Source of the DNA: Amoebidium appalachense
Lineage: Eukaryota > Ichthyosporea
DNA: 64,000 nucleotides
Assembly: GCA_963693365.1 (NCBI GenBank)
Contig: CAVNZM010000008.1
Coordinates: 5,952,001 to 6,016,000, forward strand
Direction: 5' to 3'
A model generated the notes under the pieces. The model saw only the letters and a list, made by a program, of their open reading frames with translations, searched no databases and was not told where the DNA came from. This document shows positions 1 to 15,752 of the stretch, one piece after another (the first letter of the stretch is position 1; every line of letters starts with the position of its first letter). The translations under genes were made by a program, and so were the position numbers.

Positions 1-346
1 GGGGGGGGGGGGGAGACTTTGAACGTGCATGCAATAGACTTATGAAAGCACACAAACTGTGTGCCACACGGGCATGCATGCATCGATAGACTTATGAAAG
101 CACACAAACTGTGTGCCACACGGGCATGCATGCATGGGGAGGGAGTGTGGGGTGGGGGGGGGGGGGGGAGGGGGGGGGGAGACTTTGAACGTGCATGCAA
201 TAGACTTATGAAAGCACACAAACTGTGTGCCACACGGGCATGCATGCACGGGGAGGGAGTGTGGGGAGGGGGGGGGGGGGGGGGAGACTTTGAACGTGCA
301 TGCAAGTGTGTACCAAAAGGGACCTGGACTTCTTTGTATACAATCG
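1..346. repeat. Tandem minisatellite with poly-G spacers
   Basis: Three to four imperfect copies of a unit containing GACTTTGAACGTGCATGCAA and GTGTGCCACACGGGCATGCA, separated by poly-G runs. No coding sense is seen; the open frames are repeat translations. It forms the outer edge of the left arm. Confidence 0.9.
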
Positions 347-375
347 ATATTTAATCGGTTGAAAACAGCAAAACA

Positions 376-465
376 AGACTTGTACATATATAATAACCAC
401 AAGATACTAAACCATCCAGAAGACTTGTACATATATAATAACCACAAGATACTAAACCATCCAGA
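376..465. repeat. Two-copy 45-bp tandem repeat
   Basis: Two adjacent near-identical 45-bp copies starting AGACTTGTACATATATAATA. It lies just downstream of the coiled-coil gene at 645-1898. No gene is seen in 466-644. Confidence 0.85.
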
Positions 466-644
466 ACCAGAAAAAAAAGATGCCTACATGCTATCATAAG
501 ATGCTTGTTAACATAAATACAGAAACCGTAAGGTGCTACCAGTATCAACAGTCATATATTAAAATACATCAGCCAGCCCCTGTGGCCATACCCAGCCCCT
601 GACACATACAACAAAATCAAAACACACCCCTCACCACTCCCAAC

Positions 645-1898
645 CTAATCTTCATCGTTTTCATCACTGTCCCCGTGAATAACCTGTATATCTGAAACTT
701 GCTTTGCTCGTGTCCTGCCACTGCGGGCAGGGGCTGGTTTCTGACTCGGTTTTTGTTTCTTTGCTCGACCACTTTCTTTCCCTTTCTTCCCCTCAACCTT
801 CTCGCCCAAAGCCATCATGTCCTCCAATTCCTCATCTAATGAGGTCTCAAATGACGTCTCTTCCTGGCGCCGTTTGTACACACCAATAGAATTATCTGAC
901 ACCCCTCTCTTTGAACCCTGGGAATATGCAGAGGGGTTCGACATCATGGAGGCCCCAAAAGTGTGGGATTGGGTGCTGGTAACGGTGGTGAGGGACGGAT
1001 TGAAGGGGGGTACGGGCATGGAAAAACCGGTTGGGGGGAGGGGGAGAATGGGCAGGGGGAGGTTGGGGGTTTTGGGCTGAGTGGTACCGGGCGGGGGGAG
1101 GGTGGGGATGGGATTTTGATTGGTCGTACCAGGGGGGGGGGGGGGGGGGGCGAGACCGTGTTGGACGGTAATGTCGGGGAGGGGCTGGGGGTCATTCCAA
1201 TCACGAAGTCTCTGTGTGCTCTCGTCGATTGTTCTACGGTATGATTCCCTCATGGTCGCAATGTGTGACTGAAGCTTGGTAATCTCGGCCCGGTATCTTT
1301 CCCCTTCAGCCTGATGCTCCAGGATATCGGCCACCTTTCCAACAAGCTGCCCTTCGAGGTCCCGATTCTTTGCCGATAACACCTGTTCCTTTGCATCTGC
1401 AAGGTGTTTTTGTTTGGCCGCCGCCGATTTTAGCTCGGCAATTTCCCCCTTAAGGATTTGGATGTCGTGATCCTTCGTTTGTAATTCTTTCTCTGCGGCT
1501 TCCAGCTTCTCCTGCAATTCGGTGGTTGGGGTGGTGACAGCGGGTGCAGTGGCCGCAGTACCGACCTTTGCCAATGCAGAGGCAATGGCACTGTCTACTT
1601 TCGACTGCAACACAGTCTCCAAGTACTCTTCGATCATTTTTGGATCGACGGGAGCAGTGTCGCCGGAGTGTGTGGGGGGGGTGGATGGGGGGGACTTCCC
1701 CGCCGAAGTGCGGGGGGGGTTGGATGGGGGGGACTTCCCCGCCGAAGTGCGGGGGGGGTTGGATGGGGAGAGGACTTCGCCGCCGGAGTGTGGGGGGGAG
1801 TTGGATGGGGGGGGGGCTTGCGTTGTGACGGGGTCGGCGGACTTGCTGATGTTGGTTTCGTATGACCCCGACCCGGGAGCTTGCTGGGAATAATCCAT
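645..1898 (-). CDS. Coiled-coil, proline-rich protein, left-arm copy
   Basis: Predicted protein of 417 residues. I chose the ATG at 1898 because upstream codons in the open frame fall in a low-complexity repeat. The order is a Ser/Pro-rich N-terminus with three SPPSNPPRTSAGK-like repeats, a long charged coiled coil (about residues 90-210, many E/K/L/Q), a proline-rich stretch with repeated PPPGTT, and a very basic then acidic tail ending DSDENDED. The gene faces away from the JmjC gene starting at 4058. The right-arm gene at 35046-35756 has the same order of parts and the same orientation to its JmjC neighbour, so I infer they are diverged copies. No known family is recognised. Coiled coil plus basic tail would suit a nuclear scaffold or DNA-associated protein, but that is inference. 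Confidence 0.7.
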   Translation of the reverse strand: MDYSQQAPGSGSYETNISKSADPVTTQAPPPSNSPPHSGGEVLSPSNPPRTSAGKSPPSNPPRTSAGKSPPSTPPTHSGDTAPVDPKMIEEYLETVLQSKVDSAIASALAKVGTAATAPAVTTPTTELQEKLEAAEKELQTKDHDIQILKGEIAELKSAAAKQKHLADAKEQVLSAKNRDLEGQLVGKVADILEHQAEGERYRAEITKLQSHIATMRESYRRTIDESTQRLRDWNDPQPLPDITVQHGLAPPPPPPGTTNQNPIPTLPPPGTTQPKTPNLPLPILPLPPTGFSMPVPPFNPSLTTVTSTQSHTFGASMMSNPSAYSQGSKRGVSDNSIGVYKRRQEETSFETSLDEELEDMMALGEKVEGKKGKESGRAKKQKPSQKPAPARSGRTRAKQVSDIQVIHGDSDENDED

Positions 1899-1899
1899 C

Positions 1900-2262
1900 G
1901 TGACAGTTTTCACAAAAAAAAAGGATAAACAAAGGGAAAAAAAGAAAGGAAGTCTTACGTTTCTCTGCGCAAACACAGTCGTGTGCAAACCCAGTCGTGA
2001 ACAAGGGAAAAAGGAAAAAAAAAAAACAAGGGAAAAAGGAAAAAAAAAGAAAGTGCTACGAATACGATTCTCTGTTGTGAACAAAGGAAAAAGTAAAAAA
2101 AAAAGAGTGTTACGTTTCTCTGCGCAAACACAGTCCTGTGCAAACCCAGTCGTGAACAAGAGAAAAAGAAAAAAAAAGAGAGTGTTACGTTTCTCTAGGC
2201 AAACACCGTCGTGTGCAAACACAGCCATGAACAAAAGAATCAGAAAAGTAGAAAATGACAGC
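1900..2262. repeat. Imperfect upstream tandem repeats
   Basis: Repeated blocks with ACGTTTCTCTGCGCAAACAC, GTGCAAACCCAGTCGTGAAC and A-rich linkers lie directly upstream of the coiled-coil gene (minus strand). They probably form its 5' leader or promoter. The open frame through them is Phe/Leu-rich translation of poly-T and is not taken as coding. Confidence 0.7.
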
Positions 2263-2519
2263 GCTGTGAACTGATATAAAAAAACCGCCATCAATAATTT
2301 ATGTGAAGCCATTGCGCAAAATACGATCTTATGTTACAAGAATCAAGCATAAGAAAAACAGAACCTTTTGGCGCTGTTAGTGAATATATCTCTAATCGTG
2401 TTTGGTTCACAGGTAAACTGTATAAAAAAGGTGAATATACGAAATAAAAATATAATATACAGGACAAAACGAGCGCTAGTTTAAAACATCGAAGGATATA
2501 CGCTTTCACAACATCTTAT

Positions 2520-3366
2520 TCGCGGACCTTTTTACGTGCAAGCGTTTTGATGGTTCTTGCCCCACGTGATTCGCGGCGCTGATGCTCAGGGTATTCTGAT
2601 TGACCGAAATCGAAGCATCGGATTCAAATTGGGCAAATACAAAACGCTTTCCAACCAAAATCCCAAGCGCATGGTTGTTTATTTATAGAACCTTATATGT
2701 CATAAAACATACAACCCTCTTTTAGGATTTCCCTTATTCCTTGCTCAGTCAAAACGCTCCAGGGTCGGTGCTGCTATCAGTCACTAAGTAATTTCATTGG
2801 CCAGTCATCACGTAAATGCGCCAGCCAACAAAACCAATCGGTGATTGGTGAATAGTGGTTGGGTCAACGTGATCGAGCACTGGTACTCTAGGCAAGCGCT
2901 TATCGGCATTGGTACAATCTAGTTGGTCAATACACCGTGACTCAAGGCTGCAACGCTTTTCGAAGACCAGATTCACAGGACCCTTTCCAAACAAAATTCC
3001 AAGCAAATGTCTGTGTCCGCGTAAAGTATAAATAAACATAAATAAATTATGCTTTTTTAATATTTATTGCCTATTAGAATAAATCACAATTGTTACTCGC
3101 AAAAGGGTCTTGGTTGGGCAGGCTGGCCTTGCTACCCAAACTATTATTAGCCGATCTCACTGATTAGCTTATTATCACGTACGCGCCAATCAGTGATTCC
3201 ATTGGCCAAACTGAACAAAACATTAATTGGCCAGTCATCAAAAACGTGATTTTCTTGCTTGCTTCAAGCTTTGCGAAATGAGAATATATGTTCAACACTC
3301 TCTTTGCGCTCTATATACAACGGAGAAATTACAAGAGTCCATCTTGATTCCCGAACGAACAAATAT
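2520..3366. promoter_or_regulatory. CCAAT-box-rich divergent intergenic region
   Basis: This spacer lies between the divergent starts at 1898 and 4058. It contains many CCAAT/ATTGG pentamers, often as TTGGCCAGTCATCACGT or CCAATCGGTGATTGG. The same CCAATCA style recurs before the right-arm pair, the MYND gene and the short ORF at 44840. No coding exon is seen here. Confidence 0.5.
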
Positions 3367-3563
3367 AACCAAGCGCACCACACCAGTTCGTGTTACTTTC
3401 GCCCGGCGCTGCTGTTGTATATGTTTCAAACATAACCAAGCGCGCCACACCAATTCGTGTCACTTTCGCCCAGCGCTGCTGTTGTGCATGTTTCAAACGT
3501 AATCAGGCGCACCACATCAGTTCGTGTCACTTTCGCCCAGCGCTGCTGTTGTACATGTTTCCA
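3367..3563. repeat. Three-copy ~66-bp tandem repeat
   Basis: Three copies of a unit beginning AACCAAGCGCACCACACCAG and containing CGCTGCTGTTG, upstream of the JmjC gene. Nothing coding is recognised. Confidence 0.85.
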
Positions 3564-3846
3564 TTGTAATTACAAATAGGCTAGACGAAAACAACAAAGA
3601 AACTTGTTATAATAACCTGTGCACACCGCGCTATCAGTTGTCCCCTTTTTTAGCCAACACAGATACATAGAATGTCCTTCATGTTTCCCTGTGCGAGGCA
3701 CATTTTAGGCTTATGCATACAATCGTAGATTGTTTGGGATACGAAAACAGAGCACACACACAAACGAGTTCTGCTAAACACAAACATTGTTAGACTGGAC
3801 ACAAAAAACATAGCGCGCGCATGCACGAGCTTTCCTAGGAACGATT

Positions 3847-3847
<1 letters not shown>

Positions 3848-3940
<93 letters not shown>
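3848..3940. repeat. (CA)n(GA)n microsatellite
   Basis: A perfect CA run followed by a GA run just upstream of the left JmjC gene, probably in its promoter or 5' UTR. Confidence 0.95.
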
Positions 3941-3942
<2 letters not shown>

Positions 3943-4057
3943 AAGCACGAGCGCTACAACACGGTGGCACAAGCACACAGACAGAGCGCTCTCACAGACA
4001 GTCTTACAGGCAGAGGGTGCTCACAATTACACACATCACAAAAACACACACAGCAAC

Positions 4058-9387
<5,330 letters not shown>

Positions 9388-9394
<7 letters not shown>

Positions 9395-9775
9395 GGTTTG
9401 TGGTGGGTGCGATGGGGGAAACGTAGTTGTAGTGGTGGCGGCGGGTAGGCCCCACATTCACATCTTACTTAGGGTTTGTGGTGGGTGCGGTGGGGGAAAC
9501 GTAGTTGTAGTGGTGGCGGCGGGTAGGCCCCACATTCACATCTTACTTAGGGTTTGTGGTGGGTGCGGTGGGGGAAACGTAGTTGTAGTGGTGGCGGCGG
9601 GTAGGCCCCACATTCACATCTTACTTAGGGTTTGTGGTGGGTGCGGTGGGGGAAACGTAGTTGTAGTGGTGGCGGCGGGTAGGCCCCACATTCACATCTT
9701 ACTTAGGGTTTGTGGTGGGTGCGGTGGGGGAAACGTATTTGTGGTGGTGTGGGCAGTAGGCACACATCCACATCT
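9388..9775. repeat. 78-bp minisatellite after left JmjC gene
   Basis: Five copies of a 78-bp unit containing GGGTTTGTGGTGGGTGCGGT, GGGGGAAACGTAG and CCCACATTCACATCT. The reverse complement of this unit forms the array at 28365-28820, after the right JmjC gene, with the same 78-bp period. Confidence 0.95.
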
Positions 9776-9809
9776 ATAGGGGTTTGTGATGGGTGTGGTG
9801 GAGGAAAGA

Positions 9810-10295
<486 letters not shown>

Positions 10296-10329
10296 GATAC
10301 ACATGCTACCAAGTTTTCATTGAACGGTG

Positions 10330-10829
10330 NNNNNNNNNNNNNNNNNNNNNNNNNNNNNNNNNNNNNNNNNNNNNNNNNNNNNNNNNNNNNNNNNNNNNNN
10401 NNNNNNNNNNNNNNNNNNNNNNNNNNNNNNNNNNNNNNNNNNNNNNNNNNNNNNNNNNNNNNNNNNNNNNNNNNNNNNNNNNNNNNNNNNNNNNNNNNNN
10501 NNNNNNNNNNNNNNNNNNNNNNNNNNNNNNNNNNNNNNNNNNNNNNNNNNNNNNNNNNNNNNNNNNNNNNNNNNNNNNNNNNNNNNNNNNNNNNNNNNNN
10601 NNNNNNNNNNNNNNNNNNNNNNNNNNNNNNNNNNNNNNNNNNNNNNNNNNNNNNNNNNNNNNNNNNNNNNNNNNNNNNNNNNNNNNNNNNNNNNNNNNNN
10701 NNNNNNNNNNNNNNNNNNNNNNNNNNNNNNNNNNNNNNNNNNNNNNNNNNNNNNNNNNNNNNNNNNNNNNNNNNNNNNNNNNNNNNNNNNNNNNNNNNNN
10801 NNNNNNNNNNNNNNNNNNNNNNNNNNNNN
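10330..10829. other. Assembly gap of 500 N
   Basis: Exactly 500 N bases, the size usually used for a gap of unknown length. It separates the CA tract from the 3' end of the fibre-like gene, so the left border of the viral-type cluster and that protein's C-terminus are missing. Confidence 0.99.
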
Positions 10830-11852
10830 ATGCTTGTATCTGCTTTCAGGACGAGTTGTGAGTCCACGGCTGTCTTGTCACTCTTCAATCCAAGCTGGGT
10901 ATCGACATAGGTCTTATCACTCTTCAATACAAGCTGAGAGTCAACATATGTCTTGTCGGTTTTCAATGCGAGCTTGCCATCGGTATACGCGAGGTCTGCT
11001 TTTAGGAGCAGTTGACCATCTACGTAACTCTTATCGTTTTCTCCGGTGTTTTTTTTTTCTTTTCAATCCGAGCTGGGTATCGACATATGTTTTGTCACTT
11101 TTCAATGCAAGCTTGCCGTCCGTATAGGTAAGATCTGTTTTCAAGAGCAGCTGACCGTCAACAAAGCTCTTATCGCTTTTCAATCCGAGCTGGGTATCGA
11201 CATATGTTTTGTCACTTTTCAATGCAAGCTTGCCGTCCGTATAGGTAAGATTTGTTTTCAAGAGCAGCTGACCGTCAACAAAGCTCTTATCGCTTTTCAA
11301 AGCTAGCTGTGTATCCGTGTAACTTCTGTCGCTTTTAAGTGCGAGCTGTCTGTCCACATAGCTAATTTCACTTTTCAGTGCTAGCTTCCCATCGACAAAC
11401 ACCACACGATCTTCGAAGCGTGTGTCAAGGTCAGTAACTGTGGTCGTCAGCCGCCCATCCAGCTCTTTCACAGTTACAACATCGGCCTTCAGTTGCAGCC
11501 GTGAAACCACACTGTCTTCTTCAGCCTTTTTATCGACCACCCCCACTAGCTGAGCAAGGGCGGTCTTCTCGGCTTTGAGTTCCAGCCCGGCCTGCTGAAC
11601 TGCGAGCGCGGCGTTGATTTGCTCCACTGTCGATAAAGTGTTGTCGGAATTCACGGTGAGAGCAGCGTTCAGAATTCCGACGGCAGCACCCAGCGTGAGC
11701 CCTGTGCATGGCCCCTCCATGGGAACGGTATAAGGGAGGACCTGCGCGACACAGGCTGCGGCTTGCTCGAGATTTAGTGAGCCACCATCGAACTTGACGG
11801 AGTCAGGCAATATTGCTTGTTCCCCGCACACCAGTTGTCGACATCGCAACAT
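10830..11852 (-). pseudogene. Fibre-like 13-residue repeat protein, interrupted and running into the gap
   Basis: It starts at the ATG at 11852 and is truncated by the N gap. The N-terminal region (about 150 residues) ends in a helical stretch. At least 14 tandem 13-residue units of the type KSDKTYVDTQLGL follow; at DNA level the period is 39 bp. Such YVDxQLxLK arrays are typical of trimeric fibre shafts in phages and large DNA viruses, so a virion fibre or adhesin is a reasonable inference. Near 11038-11061 an A-rich stretch of about 22-24 bases, with no splice sites, interrupts a unit and shifts the frame; the repeats resume in another frame up to the gap. This is either a broken gene or an assembly fault. 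It is divergent from the zinc/nuclease gene. Confidence 0.75.
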
Positions 11853-11968
11853 TTAGGTAGGGGATGCATAAACGAGCCAAGGTGGCCTACGTATACAAGT
11901 CTGAGAACCCAGGACCCGGGTTTCCTATTCAAGCGGTTTCACTATTTTCTGTCACTATTAACGAGAAT
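11853..11968. promoter_or_regulatory. Shared divergent promoter region
   Basis: A 116-bp spacer between the fibre-like gene (minus, ATG 11852) and the zinc/nuclease gene (plus, preferred ATG 11969). An earlier in-frame ATG at 11864 would leave almost no spacer, which is why I prefer 11969. No clear TATA box is visible. Confidence 0.4.
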
Positions 11969-13123
11969 ATGACATCTATTGACACAACATTACAAACTAG
12001 ACACAAGGCTGGCAACAGTAAGTGTGAACACGGCCGGCAGAGATCACGATGTAAACCGTGCAGCGGTGTCGGCATATGTGAGCACGGCAGACAGAGATCA
12101 CTATGTAAACCATGTGGAGGTGCCTGCATATGCGAGCACGGCAGACAGAGATCACTATGTAAACCATGTGGAGGTGCCTGCATATGCGAGCACGGCCGGG
12201 TGAAATCAGGCTGCAAACCATGCGGTGGTGCCAGTATATGCGTGCATGGCCGGCGAAAATCAGGCTGCAAACCATGCGGTGGTGCCAGCATATGCGTGCA
12301 TGGCCGGCGAAAATCACGCTGCAAACCATGTGGTGGTGCCAGCATATGCACGCATGCCCGGGAGAAATCAAGCTGTAAACCGTGCTGCGGTTCCAGCATG
12401 TGTGCGCATGACCGGCGAAAATCACAATGCAAATTATGTGGCGGGGCCGGACTATGCCACCATGGAAAACAGAGAAGCCAATGCAGATATTGCGATCTAC
12501 GATACTTCTGTTCGGCCTGCACGCTGACACATGTGCAGAAACAAGGTAACCTGTGTGCCACCTGTGACCCACAGTCCACCCGTCGAAATAAATGGTCAGA
12601 GGCGCGCCCGGAAATCAAGGTTCTTCGGCACTTGTCAGGTGCCATAGGTGCCCCCACCAGCCACGACAAAATAGTACCGAACGATTGTGGGGAACGCACT
12701 CGCCCAGACCTGTACTACGACTTTGGGACATTCGTAATGGTCATTGAGGTGGATGAACATCAGCACGGCTCATACGACTCCACGTGCGAGGTTGCGCGGA
12801 TGTTCAACCAGACCTCTGCGCACGAAGTGCCGACCATGTTCATCCGGTTCAACCCGCACGGGTTCAAGATCGACGGCAAGACACGGAGAACCGGCATGAA
12901 GCAGCGGCTCGATGCGCTGACCGAGGCCATCAAGCATGTGCGGGACACGGATCATGCCACACTGTTCAGGGATGGGCGCATCCGCATGGGGTATCTGTTC
13001 TACGACTGGCACGAGGCAACAGCAGATCTGGGCGTGCAGTATAGCAGGCTGGTGTCAATCGAAGACACGGACAAGCTACTGGCCCCGTTTCAAGTCAAGA
13101 CGAGTCCGGTGGAGGAGGCTTAA
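11969..13123 (+). CDS. Zinc-cluster repeat protein fused to a PD-(D/E)xK-like nuclease domain
   Basis: 384 residues. From about residue 17 to 180 there are nine tandem units of about 18 residues with the pattern CxHGRxKSxCKPCGGAxI; each supplies Cys/His ligands for a small zinc knuckle. A different Cys-rich linker follows (YFCSACTLTHV, NLCATC). The C-terminal 200 residues have RPDLYYDF followed by VIEVDEHQH, a D...ExD arrangement expected for a restriction-endonuclease-like fold. I infer a DNA-binding nuclease, as seen in large DNA viruses and mobile elements; the fold assignment rests on motif reading only. AATAAA at 13158-13163 lies 35 bases after the stop. Confidence 0.8.
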   Translation: MTSIDTTLQTRHKAGNSKCEHGRQRSRCKPCSGVGICEHGRQRSLCKPCGGACICEHGRQRSLCKPCGGACICEHGRVKSGCKPCGGASICVHGRRKSGCKPCGGASICVHGRRKSRCKPCGGASICTHAREKSSCKPCCGSSMCAHDRRKSQCKLCGGAGLCHHGKQRSQCRYCDLRYFCSACTLTHVQKQGNLCATCDPQSTRRNKWSEARPEIKVLRHLSGAIGAPTSHDKIVPNDCGERTRPDLYYDFGTFVMVIEVDEHQHGSYDSTCEVARMFNQTSAHEVPTMFIRFNPHGFKIDGKTRRTGMKQRLDALTEAIKHVRDTDHATLFRDGRIRMGYLFYDWHEATADLGVQYSRLVSIEDTDKLLAPFQVKTSPVEEA

Positions 13124-13157
13124 GCTGTAGGCCGACCGGGAGGGGCTCCTTTTATTC

Positions 13158-13163
13158 AATAAA
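13158..13163 (+). terminator. Polyadenylation signal AATAAA
   Basis: A canonical hexamer shortly after the stop at 13123, in the setting TTATTCAATAAAAG. It supports eukaryotic-type 3' processing of this cluster. Confidence 0.6.
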
Positions 13164-13215
13164 AGCGGTCCTGCACAGGGCGAAAAGGGTCAACCCCACG
13201 ACCCTGTTCTCTAGA

Positions 13216-13400
13216 AATTTCGGAGACATTGTAACGGTGTGCCACGGTGTTCTCTTGGCTTTCGGGAGACATGGTGGGTACCGGCGAGGCTATTCTCTAT
13301 GAAATGACGGGCCAGTCGTTCACAGAAGCCGCCGCGTTCTCTCTGGTTTGTGAAGAAATCATTGGACTAGTAGCGGGTGGTGGGGGGGAGAACAGGGTGC
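13216..13400. repeat. Direct repeat flanking the aminotransferase gene (upstream copy)
   Basis: Matches 15467-15650 with shared stretches such as GTGTTCTCTTGG, GGGAGACATGGTGGG and TTCTCTCTGGTTTGTG, ending at GGGAGAACAGGGTG. See the remnant at 15467-15702. Confidence 0.8.
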
Positions 13401-13460
13401 ACGCCCCTCCCCCCCCCCCTCCCTCCCGTAACACGAGCGCACATTTTTAAGGCTTCACGC

Positions 13461-15194
13461 ATGAACATACAGGGTGACAACCCCAACGCAGGCTCACAGG
13501 GGTTCAAGCGCCCCCGAGAGCCCGAGCGCGACCTACCCTCGCATGCGGATATTGCCGTCAGGAACGTGCATCTGATCTCCGACATGGGTGCCGTTGAAGG
13601 TGAAGAGGCCGCCGAGGGCGACAATGCCAACAACCCCTTCGACCTGGTCGCCAACTACGGCGTGACGCTTCTTAGACCTCACACGCTGCTTGCCAGCCCT
13701 TATGCCACACGGTACCTGTCCGAAATCCTGGCCTATTCCCTGGTTCTTGTTCCGGGCGAGCTGGGGCGGCGCGAGTTCGACTGCGGCGACAAGGAGGCGT
13801 CCTTGACCGGGCCCATGTACAAGAACAATCCCTTCTGGCGATCCCATGGCACCACCGTCCCCCTCGACCCGCCGGGCGGCCAGCTGCATGACCAGATCAC
13901 CCGTATGGTCTCCAACAGCTCGCGCAACCCGTCCCTTCGGCCTCCGGTTACACGCCCGGGGGAGCCCGCCTACACCGGCATCACCCTTGCCATCGCGGCG
14001 ACCGGGTCCGACGCAAACACCCTCTGCGAAACGGTGGCCATCCAGGCCGCGCGGGTGCGCAACTCCCACTGGGACTGGATGGCGTGCCCGTGTGACGCAT
14101 CCGCATGCAACTGCAACGACGCCGCCGTCCTTCTGTACGACACCTACGGCGCCGGCCGGGGCACCTTTGCCGGTGCGTCGCGGTACGGGTTTTCGCAGAA
14201 CTGCAACTGGAGGAGGGCCCACGTCGTGCATCGCAAGGCGAACGAGTCGGCCGTGGACGCGCTCGCACGTGCCCAGGATGAGCTGGCGGAGCAGGGTATC
14301 CCTGTCGGGGCCGTGTTCGTCGAGTTCCTGAACGGCCACCACGTGGTCATGATGTCCAAGGACGACGCCTGCGCCATCCGGCAGTGGTGCAGCGACCAGA
14401 GGGTGTATCTCATCGCAGACGAGATTCTGAGCGCGTTTCGCTGCGGCGCGCTCTTCTCGTTCCAGTTGTACGACGGCGCCGTAGTGCCGGACCTGGTCAC
14501 GCTGGGCAAGGGTTTGCAGTTGGGCCTCGTCGTCAAGATCGTCGACCCCGACACCCGACTGAGCGAGGTGGAGACACTGTTGCGAAACACAAGCCCAGGG
14601 TACAACCTGCACATCCCGCAGGTTCCTAGCATGGAGCTCTGCAACACCGGGATATTGACCGCGCTCCATGTCCTGCGCGTCATCGAGGTAGGCGACCTCA
14701 TCCACGGAGCCGCGGAAAGGTGTCGTGAGCTCTGCTACGGCCTCAACCGATACCACAGCGTCGTCACCACACGCGTGGGTGCCATGGCATGCCTCTACAC
14801 CCCCGACTTTCTTCCAGACGACTTCCCCCCAACGACCCCGGGCTCCACGGACCCGTTCTCGCGCCTGCTCGATTTCCTGCTGGGACCCGACGACCACGTC
14901 GGGAAACACAGGGGCTATGCGCGCCAGCAGTACCGCGCCGACGACCACTCCCAAGTCCCTCCCGGCATGGCAGGGTTTCACTTCACCTGCACCGACTGGG
15001 AGCGCGACAACCGCGTGCTCTACAGCAGCACCCAGTCCAACAGGATCTGCCCGCCCCTCGACCTCACCACCGCCGAGGTGCATGCGATCGTGAACTGTGG
15101 CCGACTGCGCCTGTTCCCCCACAATCCGACCACATACGGGCCCATCGAGTCGGTGAACGCGCAGGTGGACATGGGCCTGGTTGTCCCGGTCTGA
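13461..15194 (+). CDS. Class III PLP-dependent aminotransferase-like protein
   Basis: 577 residues from the ATG at 13461; no ATG precedes it in the open frame after the poly-C tract. The diagnostic stretch is YLIADEILSAFRCG (cofactor-binding Asp near residue 319) followed by PDLVTLGKGL, whose Lys (near residue 348) should form the Schiff base with pyridoxal phosphate. An insertion rich in Cys (CPCDASACNCND, near residue 215) is unusual. The family transfers amino groups from omega-amino acids or similar substrates; the substrate here cannot be read. The N-terminal 45 residues are charged and probably disordered. GC content and third-position GC are high, like the Fic and lipase genes after it and unlike the helicase gene. 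An aminotransferase is unexpected beside SF3 helicase genes. Confidence 0.85.
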   Translation: MNIQGDNPNAGSQGFKRPREPERDLPSHADIAVRNVHLISDMGAVEGEEAAEGDNANNPFDLVANYGVTLLRPHTLLASPYATRYLSEILAYSLVLVPGELGRREFDCGDKEASLTGPMYKNNPFWRSHGTTVPLDPPGGQLHDQITRMVSNSSRNPSLRPPVTRPGEPAYTGITLAIAATGSDANTLCETVAIQAARVRNSHWDWMACPCDASACNCNDAAVLLYDTYGAGRGTFAGASRYGFSQNCNWRRAHVVHRKANESAVDALARAQDELAEQGIPVGAVFVEFLNGHHVVMMSKDDACAIRQWCSDQRVYLIADEILSAFRCGALFSFQLYDGAVVPDLVTLGKGLQLGLVVKIVDPDTRLSEVETLLRNTSPGYNLHIPQVPSMELCNTGILTALHVLRVIEVGDLIHGAAERCRELCYGLNRYHSVVTTRVGAMACLYTPDFLPDDFPPTTPGSTDPFSRLLDFLLGPDDHVGKHRGYARQQYRADDHSQVPPGMAGFHFTCTDWERDNRVLYSSTQSNRICPPLDLTTAEVHAIVNCGRLRLFPHNPTTYGPIESVNAQVDMGLVVPV

Positions 15195-15229
15195 AACAGA
15201 TGCGCAGTCAGCCAGTCAGCCCAAGCACT

Positions 15230-15420
15230 CCCGATTCTGCGGTGGGGCCGGGGGGCTGGGGGGGCTGGGAGGGGCGCCTGTGGCACACAGACCCGTGAGC
15301 CCGCTGTGTCTCCCGCCCTTGCATGCCTCACATGCCTCCCGAGCCCCCCACGCCAGTTGGGTCGGGCTTTCGGGCTCCGTGGTCCTGCGCGCCCCTCCCA
15401 GCCCCCCAGGCCCCGCTCCT
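15230..15420. repeat. GC-rich hairpin repeat, copy 1
   Basis: An inverted repeat: GGGGCTGGGAGGGGCG near 15256 pairs with CGCCCCTCCCAGCCCC near 15391. Copies occur at 17505-17680 and 18455-18650. Read on the minus strand, its inner edge encodes TTEPESPTQ, as in copy 2. Confidence 0.8.
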
Positions 15421-15466
15421 AGGAAAAAGCAATCGGCGAACAGGGTCCATCCCCGGCACCTGTTCT

Positions 15467-15702
15467 CCAAGGATCCGGGAGACATGGTTGGGGATGCCAT
15501 GGTGTTCTCTTGGGTTCCGGGAGACATGGTGGGGACCGGCGATGCTGTTCTCCAGAAAATTGCGGGCCAAACGTTCATGGGCACTGCCGTGTTCTCTCTG
15601 GTTTGTGGAGAAAACGTTGGACTGGGCAGGGGCCGGTGGGCAGGAGAACAGGGTGGTGAACGCGCAGGTGGATACGGGCCGGGTTGTTGCCGTGTGACGT
15701 AA
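15467..15702 (+). pseudogene. Collapsed remnant of a second aminotransferase copy
   Basis: The left part repeats the sequence upstream of the aminotransferase gene (13216-13400). Directly after GGAGAACAGGGTG it switches to a copy of that gene's 3' end (GTGAACGCGCAGGTGGA..., compare 15153-15190), ending in its own TGA. I read this as a tandem duplicate whose body, about 1.75 kb, was deleted. It encodes no useful protein. Confidence 0.7.
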
Positions 15703-15752
15703 AGGTCGATTTTGACAGTTTGTGGTACTTTATCTGTCGGTTCAACACCGTG

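Noticed and set aside
13533-15122. 529-codon minus-strand frame opposite the aminotransferase
   Set aside because: A shadow caused by high third-position GC; no motifs, while the plus frame has PLP-site motifs.
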